Below, piece after piece: positions 9,797-17,900 of a stretch of DNA of 24,544 nucleotides (the first letter of the stretch is position 1; the number at the start of each line of letters is the position of its first letter). The notes beneath the pieces are model-generated. The model was given only the letters and a program-made list of their open reading frames with translations. It ran no database searches and had not been told where the DNA came from. This stretch comes from an uncultured Chlorobiota bacterium (GTDB taxonomy: Bacteria > Bacteroidota > Bacteroidia > Bacteroidales > JAADGE01), in contig CAMZKI010000132.1 in the NCBI GenBank assembly GCA_947311125.1, positions 1 through 24,544 on the forward strand, given 5' to 3'. Position numbers and translations under genes: made by a program.

Positions 9797-10116
9797 TTTT
9801 CAATAACTATTTGCTTTAACGGATTTTTCGGAAGTTTTAAACCTCTTGCTTTAATTACGCTGTCCTCGGCAATTTTTCTTTCGGTTCCTGAAGACATAAG
9901 TTTTGCTCTTGATTTTGTATATTTTGAATGCAGAATTTCAACTTTCTCCTGTAAATTTCTTTTCTCAATAATGAGTTCTTCTGCTCGGTAACGGTTATAA
10001 ACCAAAATGACGGTCAAAAACATTATAAATAAAAGAAAATAAAAGTTCGAGGACTTAATTCCTTTACCCAGCCAATTTCCCGTAAGAATATTTTTTATTA
10101 TATTTTTTTTCTTCAT
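9793..10116 (-). CDS. ftsL: FtsL-like single-pass cell division protein
   Basis: Small bitopic membrane protein of 107 residues. It has a basic cytoplasmic N-terminus, one strong membrane helix (about 24-41), and a periplasmic part with a short heptad-like coiled coil (ELIIEKRNLQEKVEILHSKY) followed by a GLKLPKNP segment. This topology and its place between rsmH and ftsI match FtsL, which forms a complex with FtsB and FtsQ and activates FtsW/FtsI. The primary sequence of FtsL is poorly conserved, so the call rests on topology and context more than motif. It starts 2 bp after the rsmH stop and overlaps ftsI by 4 nt. Confidence 0.85.
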   Translation of the reverse strand: MKKKNIIKNILTGNWLGKGIKSSNFYFLLFIMFLTVILVYNRYRAEELIIEKRNLQEKVEILHSKYTKSRAKLMSSGTERKIAEDSVIKARGLKLPKNPLKQIVIEK

Positions 10117-10118
10117 TG

Positions 10119-11036
10119 TTATAATCTTTCCGCTATTCTTAATTTTGCACTTCTTGCCCTGTTGTTTTCTTTTATTTCTTTTTCGTCAGCTATAATTACC
10201 TTTTTGTTTATTTCCCTGAATATTTTTTCGGTATTTCCGAAAATGTCTTTTTCTTCACTTCCTTCAAAATTATTGTATTTTATGAAGTTTTTTACCAGCC
10301 TGTCTTCTAAAGAATGATAACTTAAAATTACCAAGCGACCGCCTTTTTTTAAACTGTGTGTTGTTTGTGTAAGCATTTTCTTCAGAACTTCTGTTTCTTC
10401 GTTAGTTTCAATTCGCAATGCCTGATAAATTTTTGCATATATTTTATTTTTTTGTTTTGTTTTAACGGTTTTGTCAATAAGTAAATTAAACTGCTCTATG
10501 TTTTTAATCTGCTTTGTTTCTCTTTCTTTTATTATTGCAGAAGCAAGCTTTCTTGCACTTTTTAAATTTCCGTACGTTTTGAATATATATATTAGTTTTT
10601 CTTCGGAATATTCATTTAAAATATTTGCTGATGTTTTTTTTGATTTACGGTTCATTCTCATATCCGGAATTCCGCTGAAACGAAAAGAAAAACCCCTTTC
10701 GGCATGGTTAATTTGATGCGAAGAAACTCCGAGATCTGCCAGAATTCCGTCAATCTTTTCAAAACCCGCATAACGAATAAAGTTGCTGAAAAATTCAAAA
10801 TTTGCCTGAAAAAAAACAAACTTGTGTTTATATTTTTTTGATAATTCTCCGGCATTTTCAAGAACATCTGTATCTTGATCGAAAGCAAACAGTTTTCCGT
10901 TTGAAAGTCGTTTTAAAATCTCTTCCGAATGCCCTCCTCCGCCGAATGTCAAATCAGCATAAATACCGTCGGGGTTTATGTTCAGTCCGTCAACGGATTG
11001 CTTGAGTAAAACGGGTATGTGATATTCTGAGTTCAT
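10119..11036 (-). CDS. rsmH: 16S rRNA (cytosine-1402-N4)-methyltransferase RsmH (MraW)
   Basis: SAM-dependent methyltransferase that modifies C1402 of 16S rRNA in the ribosomal P site. Visible: MNSEYHIPVLL at the N-terminus, SAM loop TFGGGGHSEEIL, DQDTDVL, ADLGVSSHQI with the catalytic region, AERGFSFRFSG, SYHSLEDRLVK, and the conserved C-terminus ARSAKLRIAERL. I place the start at ATG 11036, giving 305 residues, near the usual 300-315. The frame stays open back to 11102, but those extra 22 codons overlap mraZ and look nothing like the family. With the ATG start the gap to mraZ is 16 bp. Confidence 0.96.
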   Translation of the reverse strand: MNSEYHIPVLLKQSVDGLNINPDGIYADLTFGGGGHSEEILKRLSNGKLFAFDQDTDVLENAGELSKKYKHKFVFFQANFEFFSNFIRYAGFEKIDGILADLGVSSHQINHAERGFSFRFSGIPDMRMNRKSKKTSANILNEYSEEKLIYIFKTYGNLKSARKLASAIIKERETKQIKNIEQFNLLIDKTVKTKQKNKIYAKIYQALRIETNEETEVLKKMLTQTTHSLKKGGRLVILSYHSLEDRLVKNFIKYNNFEGSEEKDIFGNTEKIFREINKKVIIADEKEIKENNRARSAKLRIAERL

Positions 11037-11052
11037 TTTTTGTTTAAACGGA

Positions 11053-11514
11053 TTAAAGCAGCGGTAAATCTCCGCCCATAACCTCTTTTGCAAGTTCGGC
11101 AAATTCTTCAGGACTTAAAATTTCTTTATCATAAATTTCTTTTGCCCATATCTCTATTTTTGTGTCTTGTCCGAACAGATAAACATCTTTTTCGATGTTT
11201 GCATATTGCAGCAAACTTGCAGGTATTAAAATTCTGTTACCCGTATCAATTTTTACTTCTGCCGTGCCCTTGTAAAAGCCTCTGATAAATGCAGCGTGTT
11301 TAGGATTAAACGAATTTGTTTTGGCTCTGATAATTTCAACCTGACGATTCCACTCTTCGTTTGTGTAAAGTATCAAGCATTTTTTGTAAATATCTGCTTT
11401 AAGAACCATTTTATCAACAGCCCCTTCAGGTAACTGACGCAGTAATGCAGAAGGAATGTTGACTCTTCCCTTTGCATCAATTTTTGCAGTATGTTCACCT
11501 ATCAGACTTGCCAT
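11053..11514 (-). CDS. mraZ: Transcriptional regulator MraZ
   Basis: DNA-binding protein of the AbrB/SpoVT-like fold that forms ring oligomers and represses the dcw operon in the bacteria where it has been studied. It has two related halves, each with a swapped-hairpin motif: DAKGRVNIPSALL (about 13-25) and DTGNRILIPASLL (about 90-102). The 153 residues are close to the usual 140-155. It is the first gene of the operon. Directly upstream are a Bacteroidota-type promoter and four GTG triplets in 10-bp phase, which resemble its known operator, so autoregulation is likely. Confidence 0.96.
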   Translation of the reverse strand: MASLIGEHTAKIDAKGRVNIPSALLRQLPEGAVDKMVLKADIYKKCLILYTNEEWNRQVEIIRAKTNSFNPKHAAFIRGFYKGTAEVKIDTGNRILIPASLLQYANIEKDVYLFGQDTKIEIWAKEIYDKEILSPEEFAELAKEVMGGDLPLL

Positions 11515-11538
11515 TAATTTGCTTTACAATACAGAATA

Positions 11539-11568
11539 CAAATATAATGCAATTTTAACACAATGCAA
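11539..11568 (-). promoter_or_regulatory. Bacteroidota-type promoter of the dcw operon
   Basis: On the minus strand TATATTTG (11546-11539) is an exact match to the Bacteroidota -7 consensus TAnnTTTG. A TTG at 11568-11566 sits 19 nt upstream in the place of the -33 element. This puts transcription start near 11532 and leaves a short leader before the mraZ ATG at 11514. The -33 element lies inside one repeat of the candidate MraZ operator. Confidence 0.7.
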
Positions 11569-11591
11569 CACTGTTCCCCACTTTAAGACAC
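11559..11591 (-). promoter_or_regulatory. Candidate MraZ operator: four GTG repeats at exact 10-bp spacing
   Basis: On the minus strand GTG begins at 11591, 11581, 11571 and 11561; on the top strand this reads as CAC every 10 bases with 7 bases between. The extended units are GTGTC, GTGGG, GTGTT and GTGTT. Known MraZ operators in other phyla are short G-rich direct repeats (TGGG/GTGGG-type) with a similar 10-bp period ahead of mraZ. One unit matches GTGGG; the others are degenerate. The array overlaps the -33 element, which fits repression. Confidence 0.65.
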
Positions 11592-11802
11592 GTTGTGGTT
11601 TATTGTAGTTTTTAACAATTAATGTATTGCTCCAATTATCAGTAATTTAGCATACTTTGCTCATAATAAGATGTTTGTAAAAAACAAAAATAAACATGAA
11701 AATCGAACTGAAAAAATATCGAACATATAAAAGGAGTATAATAGTCTGAGGAGAAATATTACTGCAGTATTTTTATGAACTTGTAAAAAAAAAGATCAAG
11801 AT

Positions 11803-11830
11803 TGTAACAAATTTTAAACTTATACGTCTT
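11803..11830 (+). promoter_or_regulatory. ECF-type promoter of the sigma-factor gene
   Basis: TGTAAC (11803-11808) and CGTCTT (11825-11830), separated by 16 nt, have the form of ECF sigma promoters (an AAC-containing -35 and a CGTC-type -10). The -10 ends 22 nt before the ATG at 11853. Because ECF sigma factors often transcribe their own gene, this is inferred to be an autoregulated promoter. Confidence 0.55.
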
Positions 11831-11852
11831 AAATTATGAACGCAAGGCTTTA

Positions 11853-12338
11853 ATGACAGTAAACGAATACAATAAAAGTGCAGAAAAGTATTCCGATCAT
11901 ATCTATCGTTTCATTTTAAAAAATATTAAAAATGAAAATACGGCAAAAGATATTGTTCAGGACAGTTTTGAGAAATTGTGGATAAACAGAAAGTCAGTTT
12001 ATTTCGCAAAAGTAAAGTCGTATCTTTTTACAACAGCTTACAGGACTATGATTGATATAATAAGAAAGCAAAAAAGGATAATTTTAACTGATGATAATGC
12101 CGGTTTTGAAGCAGAATACGAAAGCACTTATTCGGATCTGCAAGAAGTTTTGCATAAGGCACTTGAGCGTTTGCCGGAAATTCAAAGATCAGTTGTTTTG
12201 CTGAGAGACTATGAAGGATATTCTTATAAAGAAATAGCAGATATTACAAATCTGAACGAATCGCAGGTAAAGGTTTACATATACAGAGCAAGAGTATTCT
12301 TAAAAAATTATATAGGAAAAGTTGAAAATATTATTTGA
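11853..12338 (+). CDS. RNA polymerase ECF-type sigma factor
   Basis: Alternative sigma factor of 161 residues, the usual size for the ECF group, which keeps only regions 2 and 4. Region 2 (about 5-70) includes the segment AKDIVQDSFEKLWINR and a following helix ending DIIRKQKR. Region 4 (about 105-155) has RLPEIQRSVVLLRDYEGYSYKEIADITNLNESQVKVYIYRA split over its helix-turn-helix. It would recruit RNA polymerase to a small regulon when released from its anti-sigma factor. The next gene overlaps its 3' end and encodes a membrane protein, the classical ECF arrangement. The ATG start follows a plausible ECF promoter. The specific signal is unknown. Confidence 0.93.
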   Translation: MTVNEYNKSAEKYSDHIYRFILKNIKNENTAKDIVQDSFEKLWINRKSVYFAKVKSYLFTTAYRTMIDIIRKQKRIILTDDNAGFEAEYESTYSDLQEVLHKALERLPEIQRSVVLLRDYEGYSYKEIADITNLNESQVKVYIYRARVFLKNYIGKVENII

Positions 12339-13383
12339 AAAATTAAAAAACTTGACAGCAATAAACAGACATAATTACGAAGTGTTTTTTCTTGACTATC
12401 TTGATGGGAGTTTATCTGAAAAAGACAAAAAAGAATTAAAGGTTTTTTTGCAAAGAAATCCGGACTTGCAGGATGAGTTTGAAGGTATCGGTGAAATAAA
12501 GTTGCAGCCGGAACAAATTTTTTATGAAAATAAACAAGAACTAATCAAAAAAACGCAAGCACAATATTTTGAAATTACAGAACTGGAATATTTGTGTATT
12601 GCCGAAACAGAAAATGATATAAATTATGAAGAAAAGCAGACCTTAGACGATGAAATTAAGAAAAATACTGTTGCCGAGAGAACTTTCAAATTGTTTAAAA
12701 AAACCAAACTGCTACCCGATTACCGAATAAAATACAGCAGCAAAAAAGAACTTTATCATAAAACTGTTAAGTTTTCTTTACTAAAAACGACATACAGTAT
12801 TTCGGCAGCTGTTATAATTCTGTTATTTTTGATAAAAGGAAACTTTTTGTTTAATCAAAACAGTTATTTCAAAGAACAGAAAAGCACATTTGCGGAATCA
12901 AAAACTTATCGTGAAAAAGCAAAACCAATATTTTCGGATGATGAAGTAAAGGGAAATAAAAAAGCGATAATATCTAAGAAAAACAAGGCATTATTTACTC
13001 ATAATCAAACAATTAAAAATTCAAATAATAATGTTCTTGCGTTTGACGATAATGAGTCTCAGAACATTAAGAATTTTCATTACGGTATAAAAATACCGAT
13101 ACCGAAAATGAAAAATGAGACTCTTATCTCAAACATTTCAAAATCAATACCGATATCCGTAAGCAGCACTCCGGTAATATCTGCAGTTAATTATCAGAAA
13201 AAAGAGCCGCTGCTTGATAAAAATAAAATGTGGAGGTATGCAGAAAAAGGCGTAAAAATATGGAAAAAACTGACGGGTGATGATATTGAATTGAGGAATG
13301 TATATACTGATGACGGAAATATAGAGGAGATAAATTTTATCGCATCTAACTTTCAGTTTAGAAAAACATATGCCAAAAAATAA
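12322..13383 (+). CDS. Probable transmembrane anti-sigma factor
   Basis: This 353-residue protein has a cytoplasmic N-terminal part of about 155 residues, one membrane helix (about 157-176, SISAAVIILLFLI) and a periplasmic tail of about 175 residues rich in Lys, Asn and Ser. The segment NRHNYEVFFLDYLDGSLS (about 15-32) followed by FLQRNPDLQDEFE resembles the start of membrane regulators found next to ECF sigma genes in Bacteroidota. No FecR domain or zinc-binding HxxxCxxC motif is visible. The chosen start is TTG at 12322, which overlaps the sigma gene by 17 nt; a second TTG at 12352 is possible and no ATG is nearby. The role is inferred from topology, overlap and neighbourhood. Confidence 0.7.
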   Translation: MKILFEKLKNLTAINRHNYEVFFLDYLDGSLSEKDKKELKVFLQRNPDLQDEFEGIGEIKLQPEQIFYENKQELIKKTQAQYFEITELEYLCIAETENDINYEEKQTLDDEIKKNTVAERTFKLFKKTKLLPDYRIKYSSKKELYHKTVKFSLLKTTYSISAAVIILLFLIKGNFLFNQNSYFKEQKSTFAESKTYREKAKPIFSDDEVKGNKKAIISKKNKALFTHNQTIKNSNNNVLAFDDNESQNIKNFHYGIKIPIPKMKNETLISNISKSIPISVSSTPVISAVNYQKKEPLLDKNKMWRYAEKGVKIWKKLTGDDIELRNVYTDDGNIEEINFIASNFQFRKTYAKK

Positions 13384-13412
13384 ATTTTAACATAGACTAA
13401 AACATATAAAAA

Positions 13413-14729
13413 ATGAAACGATTAAACGGCAAGATACTCTTAATTTTACCGATAATATTATTTTCGGCTTTTGTGTCAGTTTCTCAAACAGACACGACAG
13501 AACTGAATGTCGGGAAGAAAAAACTGATAATAATAGATAAAAAAACACAAAAAGAAAACGCAATTTATAATCTTGAAAAAGGAAAAGAGTCTTTTGAAAA
13601 ACAAATTGCCGAAACTGAAAAAACTATTGAGGAGCATAAGACAATAATAGATAAATTATATTCTGAAATTGATTCATTAAGAAAAATAAGCGGAAACTTG
13701 TCTGACTTATCCGGAAATATCAAGAAAGAACTTATTGACAGCATACAGTCTGAAATACAAAAAGAAGCAAAAAAAATTAACGGCAAAAGTGAAATAAAAG
13801 TTGTAATAATTGAAAAAAACAATGACGAATTAGAAAAAATCATAGAAAAAAAGATTAATCAATTATTATATGAGCAAGAAATAGAAAAATTAGAAGCGGA
13901 AATAGAAGACCAAAAACTTTTAATAGAACTTGAACAAAAAAAACAACAAGCATTTTCGGAAGGGATAAAAGATATAGACAGAGGTATTGCAGAAATAAAA
14001 AACGGTATTCGCAGTTTGGATAAAGAACTGTATTCCGGAACAGAAAAAAGAACTCTCAAAGAAATAAATACCGGAAATATTTATAATTCAGAATTCAATG
14101 CACACTGGGCAGGGTTTGAATTCGGCTTTTTAAACTTCCTTAATGCACAGAACAAGCTTGCTTCTTCCGAAGAATTAGACTATATGGAATTTATCCCCGA
14201 AAAAACTATGAGATACCGTTTAAATATTATAGAGTATGATATTTCTTTCAGCAAAAACAACAGAATAGGTATTGCAACAGGAGCGGGGCTTGAATGGAAC
14301 AGCATTGCCTTAAAACAAAACGTTGATCTTTTTGAAGATGAAGACGAAATAATCAGAGCTGAATATATTAACCCTTCAGATATAAAATATAAAAAAAATA
14401 AATTTAATACAGTCTATGTTGTCATACCTTTAATAATTGAAGCACAAATACCGGTAAAACACCGCAAAATATATATGGGAGCAGGAATTACCGGAGGGGT
14501 AAGAGCCTGGTCTAAACAAAAACAAAAATATGAAATCAACGGACAAACCTATAAAAATAAAAAAGTTGATGATTTTCAACTGTCACCTTTCAAATACGGA
14601 GCAACAGCAATAATCGGCTACGGAGATATAGGAATGTTTATTAATTGCGATTTTACATCGTTGTTTAACGAAGGTGCAGGTCCTGAAATATTTCCTGTTT
14701 CTGTCGGATTAAAAGTCGTTGATTTTTAA
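13413..14729 (+). CDS. Secreted coiled-coil protein with C-terminal outer-membrane beta-barrel
   Basis: A 438-residue protein of unknown function. A Sec signal peptide (about 1-25, ending VSVSQT) is followed by a long, highly charged coiled coil (about 40-205, rich in Glu, Lys and Ile). The C-terminal half (about 228-438) alternates hydrophobic and polar residues. Signatures such as HWAGFEFGF, IGIATGAGLEWN, YVVIPLIIEAQIP, DDFQLSPFKYG and GAGPEIFPVSVGL match Bacteroidota outer-membrane beta-barrel proteins (the OMP_b-brl_2/PorT-like group). It begins 29 bp after the probable anti-sigma gene and is likely cotranscribed. The coiled coil would sit in the periplasm, where it could contact the periplasmic tail of the anti-sigma factor or the cell wall; that is inference. 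Confidence 0.75.
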   Translation: MKRLNGKILLILPIILFSAFVSVSQTDTTELNVGKKKLIIIDKKTQKENAIYNLEKGKESFEKQIAETEKTIEEHKTIIDKLYSEIDSLRKISGNLSDLSGNIKKELIDSIQSEIQKEAKKINGKSEIKVVIIEKNNDELEKIIEKKINQLLYEQEIEKLEAEIEDQKLLIELEQKKQQAFSEGIKDIDRGIAEIKNGIRSLDKELYSGTEKRTLKEINTGNIYNSEFNAHWAGFEFGFLNFLNAQNKLASSEELDYMEFIPEKTMRYRLNIIEYDISFSKNNRIGIATGAGLEWNSIALKQNVDLFEDEDEIIRAEYINPSDIKYKKNKFNTVYVVIPLIIEAQIPVKHRKIYMGAGITGGVRAWSKQKQKYEINGQTYKNKKVDDFQLSPFKYGATAIIGYGDIGMFINCDFTSLFNEGAGPEIFPVSVGLKVVDF

Positions 14730-14849
14730 ACTTTCAAATTAAAATAACTCTTTTTATTTGTATCAAAAGTCTTTACAACTTGTAATAAAAGTAATTTTAA
14801 TTGAGGCAGAACTATTAAAAGATGTATAACTGAAAAATTGCACGAGTTT

Positions 14850-14877
14850 TGTAACAACATAATAAATTTGTCGGTAT
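14850..14877 (+). promoter_or_regulatory. Possible second ECF-type promoter, upstream of the propeller-phosphatase gene
   Basis: TTGTAACAA at 14849-14857 is identical over nine bases to the -35 region upstream of the sigma gene. At the same 16-nt spacing lies CGGTAT (14872-14877) in place of CGTCTT; only the CG and one further base agree, so the -10 match is weak. It lies about 46 nt before the ATG at 14924. If real, the sensor phosphatase belongs to the regulon of the neighbouring sigma factor. Confidence 0.35.
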
Positions 14878-14923
14878 AAAATCGTTCAATCTCTTGACTC
14901 AGAATAAAAAATTAAAATATATT

Positions 14924-17900
14924 ATGAAAAAAATATCAGGATTTCTATTTATAGTTTTTTTCTTTTTAAATATTGCGTACTCTCAAGTTAATAAAAATGG
15001 TTTGCCCTTTATAATTAAGTACAGCGATAAAGATTACGGTGAAGCCGGACAAATATGGGCAATAGAACAAGATAACAGAGGTGTAATGTATTTCGGGTCA
15101 AACTACGGGCTGAAAACATACGACGGTAAAAATTGGAAAAGTTACAATATTCCGCACAGCACAATTTTACGTTCTATGACTACCGATAAAAAAGGAACGG
15201 TTTACTACGGAGCTGAAGGTGATTTCGGTGTCATATTAAATGACGAGAGAGGACAATTAAACTTTCACTCATTATATCTTGACAAATACAGCGGTGACAG
15301 TATTGACTTTGAAACAGTATGGAAAACTTTAATTGCAGGAGATAAAATATATTTTCAGACATTTAACGCATTGTTTTATACCGACCTGCCTCTAAAATTT
15401 GAAAATGACAGCCTAATTAATGAAATTAAAAAAATAAAACCGGAAGTTTTATTTCATCTTTCCTTTTCTGTTAATAACGAGTTTTATATAAGAGAATGGG
15501 AAAAAGGATTGTGCAAAGTAGTGAACGGAAAATTAGAATTAATTCCCGGCGGAGAACAGTTTGCTTTACTTAGAGTATATGTTATGCTTCCGTTCGACGA
15601 AAAGCATATACTGATAGGAACAAGAGAGAAGGGGTTTTTTCTTTACGACTTTACCGTAAAACAAAATGCAATTAAGCCTTTTCACCTCGAAAATGACCAA
15701 GAAATAATTAACAGTGCAATTTATAACGGAGTTAAATTACAAGACGGAAATTTTGCCGTAGGAACAATAGCCGACGGGATATTTATTTTTGATAAAGCCG
15801 GAAAATTTGTAAATCATTTTAATGATAAAACAGGTTTATCCAAGTCTTATGTTCTTACAATGTATCAAAACGAAAAAAATGCTGATGCACCCTTATGGTT
15901 TTTTCAACAAGATAAAGGTATTTACAAAATAGACTTGAGCAGTCCTTTCACATACTGGGATAATACAACAGGCTTAGAAGGAATTGTAAACGATATAGAA
16001 TATTTTGAAGGTAAACTTTATTTTGCTGCGGATAACAGTTTGTTTTACTTAAATATGAATGCTGTAATGCCGCATTTTGTCAGAATATATTCAGAAAATG
16101 AAAATATATGGAATCTTTATAAATTCAAAATACCGGGAGAAAACAAGTATAAATTAATGATGGGAAGTTTTTCCGGAGTCTATGAAGTTAAAGATTCCGC
16201 TGTATCAAATATTGCAGAAATTCGTGATGTCTTTTCAATGTACCAGTCAAAAAAAGACTCTTCTGTTTTATTTATAGGAAGTGCAGAAGGCTTTGCATAT
16301 ACAAAATTAGAAAAAGATAAATGGCAACCGTTTGTTAAAAAAGAAAATTTTAATCTTCAGGTAAAAAGTATTTTTGAAAACGATAAATACATTGCTTTGG
16401 GAATTGTAAGTCAGGGAGTTAAGTTGCTGAACAATTTTGCAGATGAAAATCCCTGCCTTTTGGATTCTTCGCAAGGACTGCCTATGGTAGGCTATGACTT
16501 TTTTCTGAAAAACATAAAAGATTCAACAATTATTATTTCCGGAGCAGGTTTATATGTCATAAAAGATTCAACGACAGTAAAGCCCTTCTCTCTTTTCGGT
16601 AAAGAATACTGCAATAAAGAAAACGGGGTATATACATTCTTTGAAGGTAATGATTCTTACTGGATGTCTGTTTACTCTAATGATCCCCAAAACCTTAACC
16701 ATAGGCTTATACGTTTTACAGACAAAGAAAAACTGATAAAAGACAGCATTTTTGCCAAAAAACTTCCTCCGAAATCAACCTTGTGTATATACGGTGACGG
16801 AAGCAATGTTTGGATAGGCAGCGAAGGCGGACTCTTTAAATTTGACAAAACAAAACATAAAAACTATAAAGTTGCTTTTAATACTATCATTACAAAAGTT
16901 ACGACATCTGATGATTCGATATTGTTTTACGGAAATTTTTTCGAAGAACAAGGCGGCACATATGCGACAACACTAAAACAACCCGAATATTTTGTTCCCG
17001 TTCTGTCATTTAAAAATAACAAACTGTTTTTTGAATGGGCAGCACCTTTTTTTGAAAAAGAAGAAGAAACAGAATACAGTTACAGGCTTCTCGGAGAATC
17101 TGACGAATGGTCAAAATGGTCGAAAAAAACAGATACAAGATTTACTAATTTGTATGAGGGTGAATATACATTTGAGGTTAAAGCCAGAAATATTTATAAT
17201 ACGGAAAGTACCGTTGCCCGATATAGTTTTACGGTTCTTCCTCCGTGGTACAGAACAATATGGGCTTATATAATTTTTACAATAGCCGGTATTCTCTTTA
17301 TCCTGTTAATTATTAAACTATACACAAAGAAGCTAAAAAGAGAAAATGAAAAACTTGAACAAATAGTTAAAGAAAGAACAGCCGAAATTCGTATGCAAAA
17401 TGAAGAAATAACGGCTCAAAGAGATGAAATTCAAGCACAAAAAGAACAAGTAGAAAAAGCCAAAGAAAAAATAGAAAAACAACAAAAAAGTATAATGGAC
17501 AGTATTCATTATGCAAGCCGTATTCAAGAAGCCGTACTCCCGCCCGATGAATATCTTGATGAAATTCTCGGAGAACATTTTGTATTATTTAAGCCCCGCG
17601 ACATTGTAAGCGGAGACTTTTATTGGGCTACAAAGAGGGGAAATAAAACGGTTATAGTGGCGGCAGATTGTACCGGACATGGTGTTCCCGGTGCATTTAT
17701 GAGTATGCTGGGTATGTCTTTCCTTAATGAAATTGTAAATAAAGAAGGTATTTTACAGGCAAATGTTATATTAAACAGGTTAAGAGAAAACGTAAAAAAA
17801 TCGCTGCGACAAACAGGAAAAGAAAATGAAGCAAAAGACGGAATGGATATTGCCGTTTGTATTATTGATAAAACTGAAATGAAAATGCAGTTTGCCGGAG

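Larger units (their letters stand above)
11515..11852. other. Divergent intergenic region between mraZ and the ECF sigma gene (338 bp)
   Basis: This AT-rich spacer carries regulatory signals for both directions. Near mraZ lie the -7/-33 promoter and the phased GTG array. Near the sigma gene lies the ECF-like promoter. In between are a direct repeat ATCGAAC at 11702 and 11718 (16 bp apart) and a perfect 10-bp palindrome TACTGCAGTA at 11760-11769. Short ATG-initiated frames of under 20 codons near 11671 and 11695 have no support as genes. Confidence 0.85.

Noticed and set aside
10658..10888. 76-codon minus-strand frame inside rsmH
   Set aside because: It lies wholly within a clear rsmH in another frame and resembles no protein family I know.
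11036..11102. Longer rsmH start at 11102 adding 22 N-terminal residues
   Set aside because: It overlaps mraZ by 50 bp and the extra residues do not resemble RsmH; the ATG at 11036 begins the conserved N-terminus.
11671..11748. Tiny ATG frames of 17-19 codons in the mraZ-sigma spacer
   Set aside because: Too short, overlapping each other, no ribosome site and composition typical of AT-rich spacer.
14894..14923. TTG start adding 10 residues to the propeller-phosphatase
   Set aside because: The ATG at 14924 gives a clean signal peptide; the added residues are polar and put nothing useful in front of it.
14730..14923. Terminator after the beta-barrel gene
   Set aside because: Only weak AT-rich hairpins with no following T tract could be found, so none was called.
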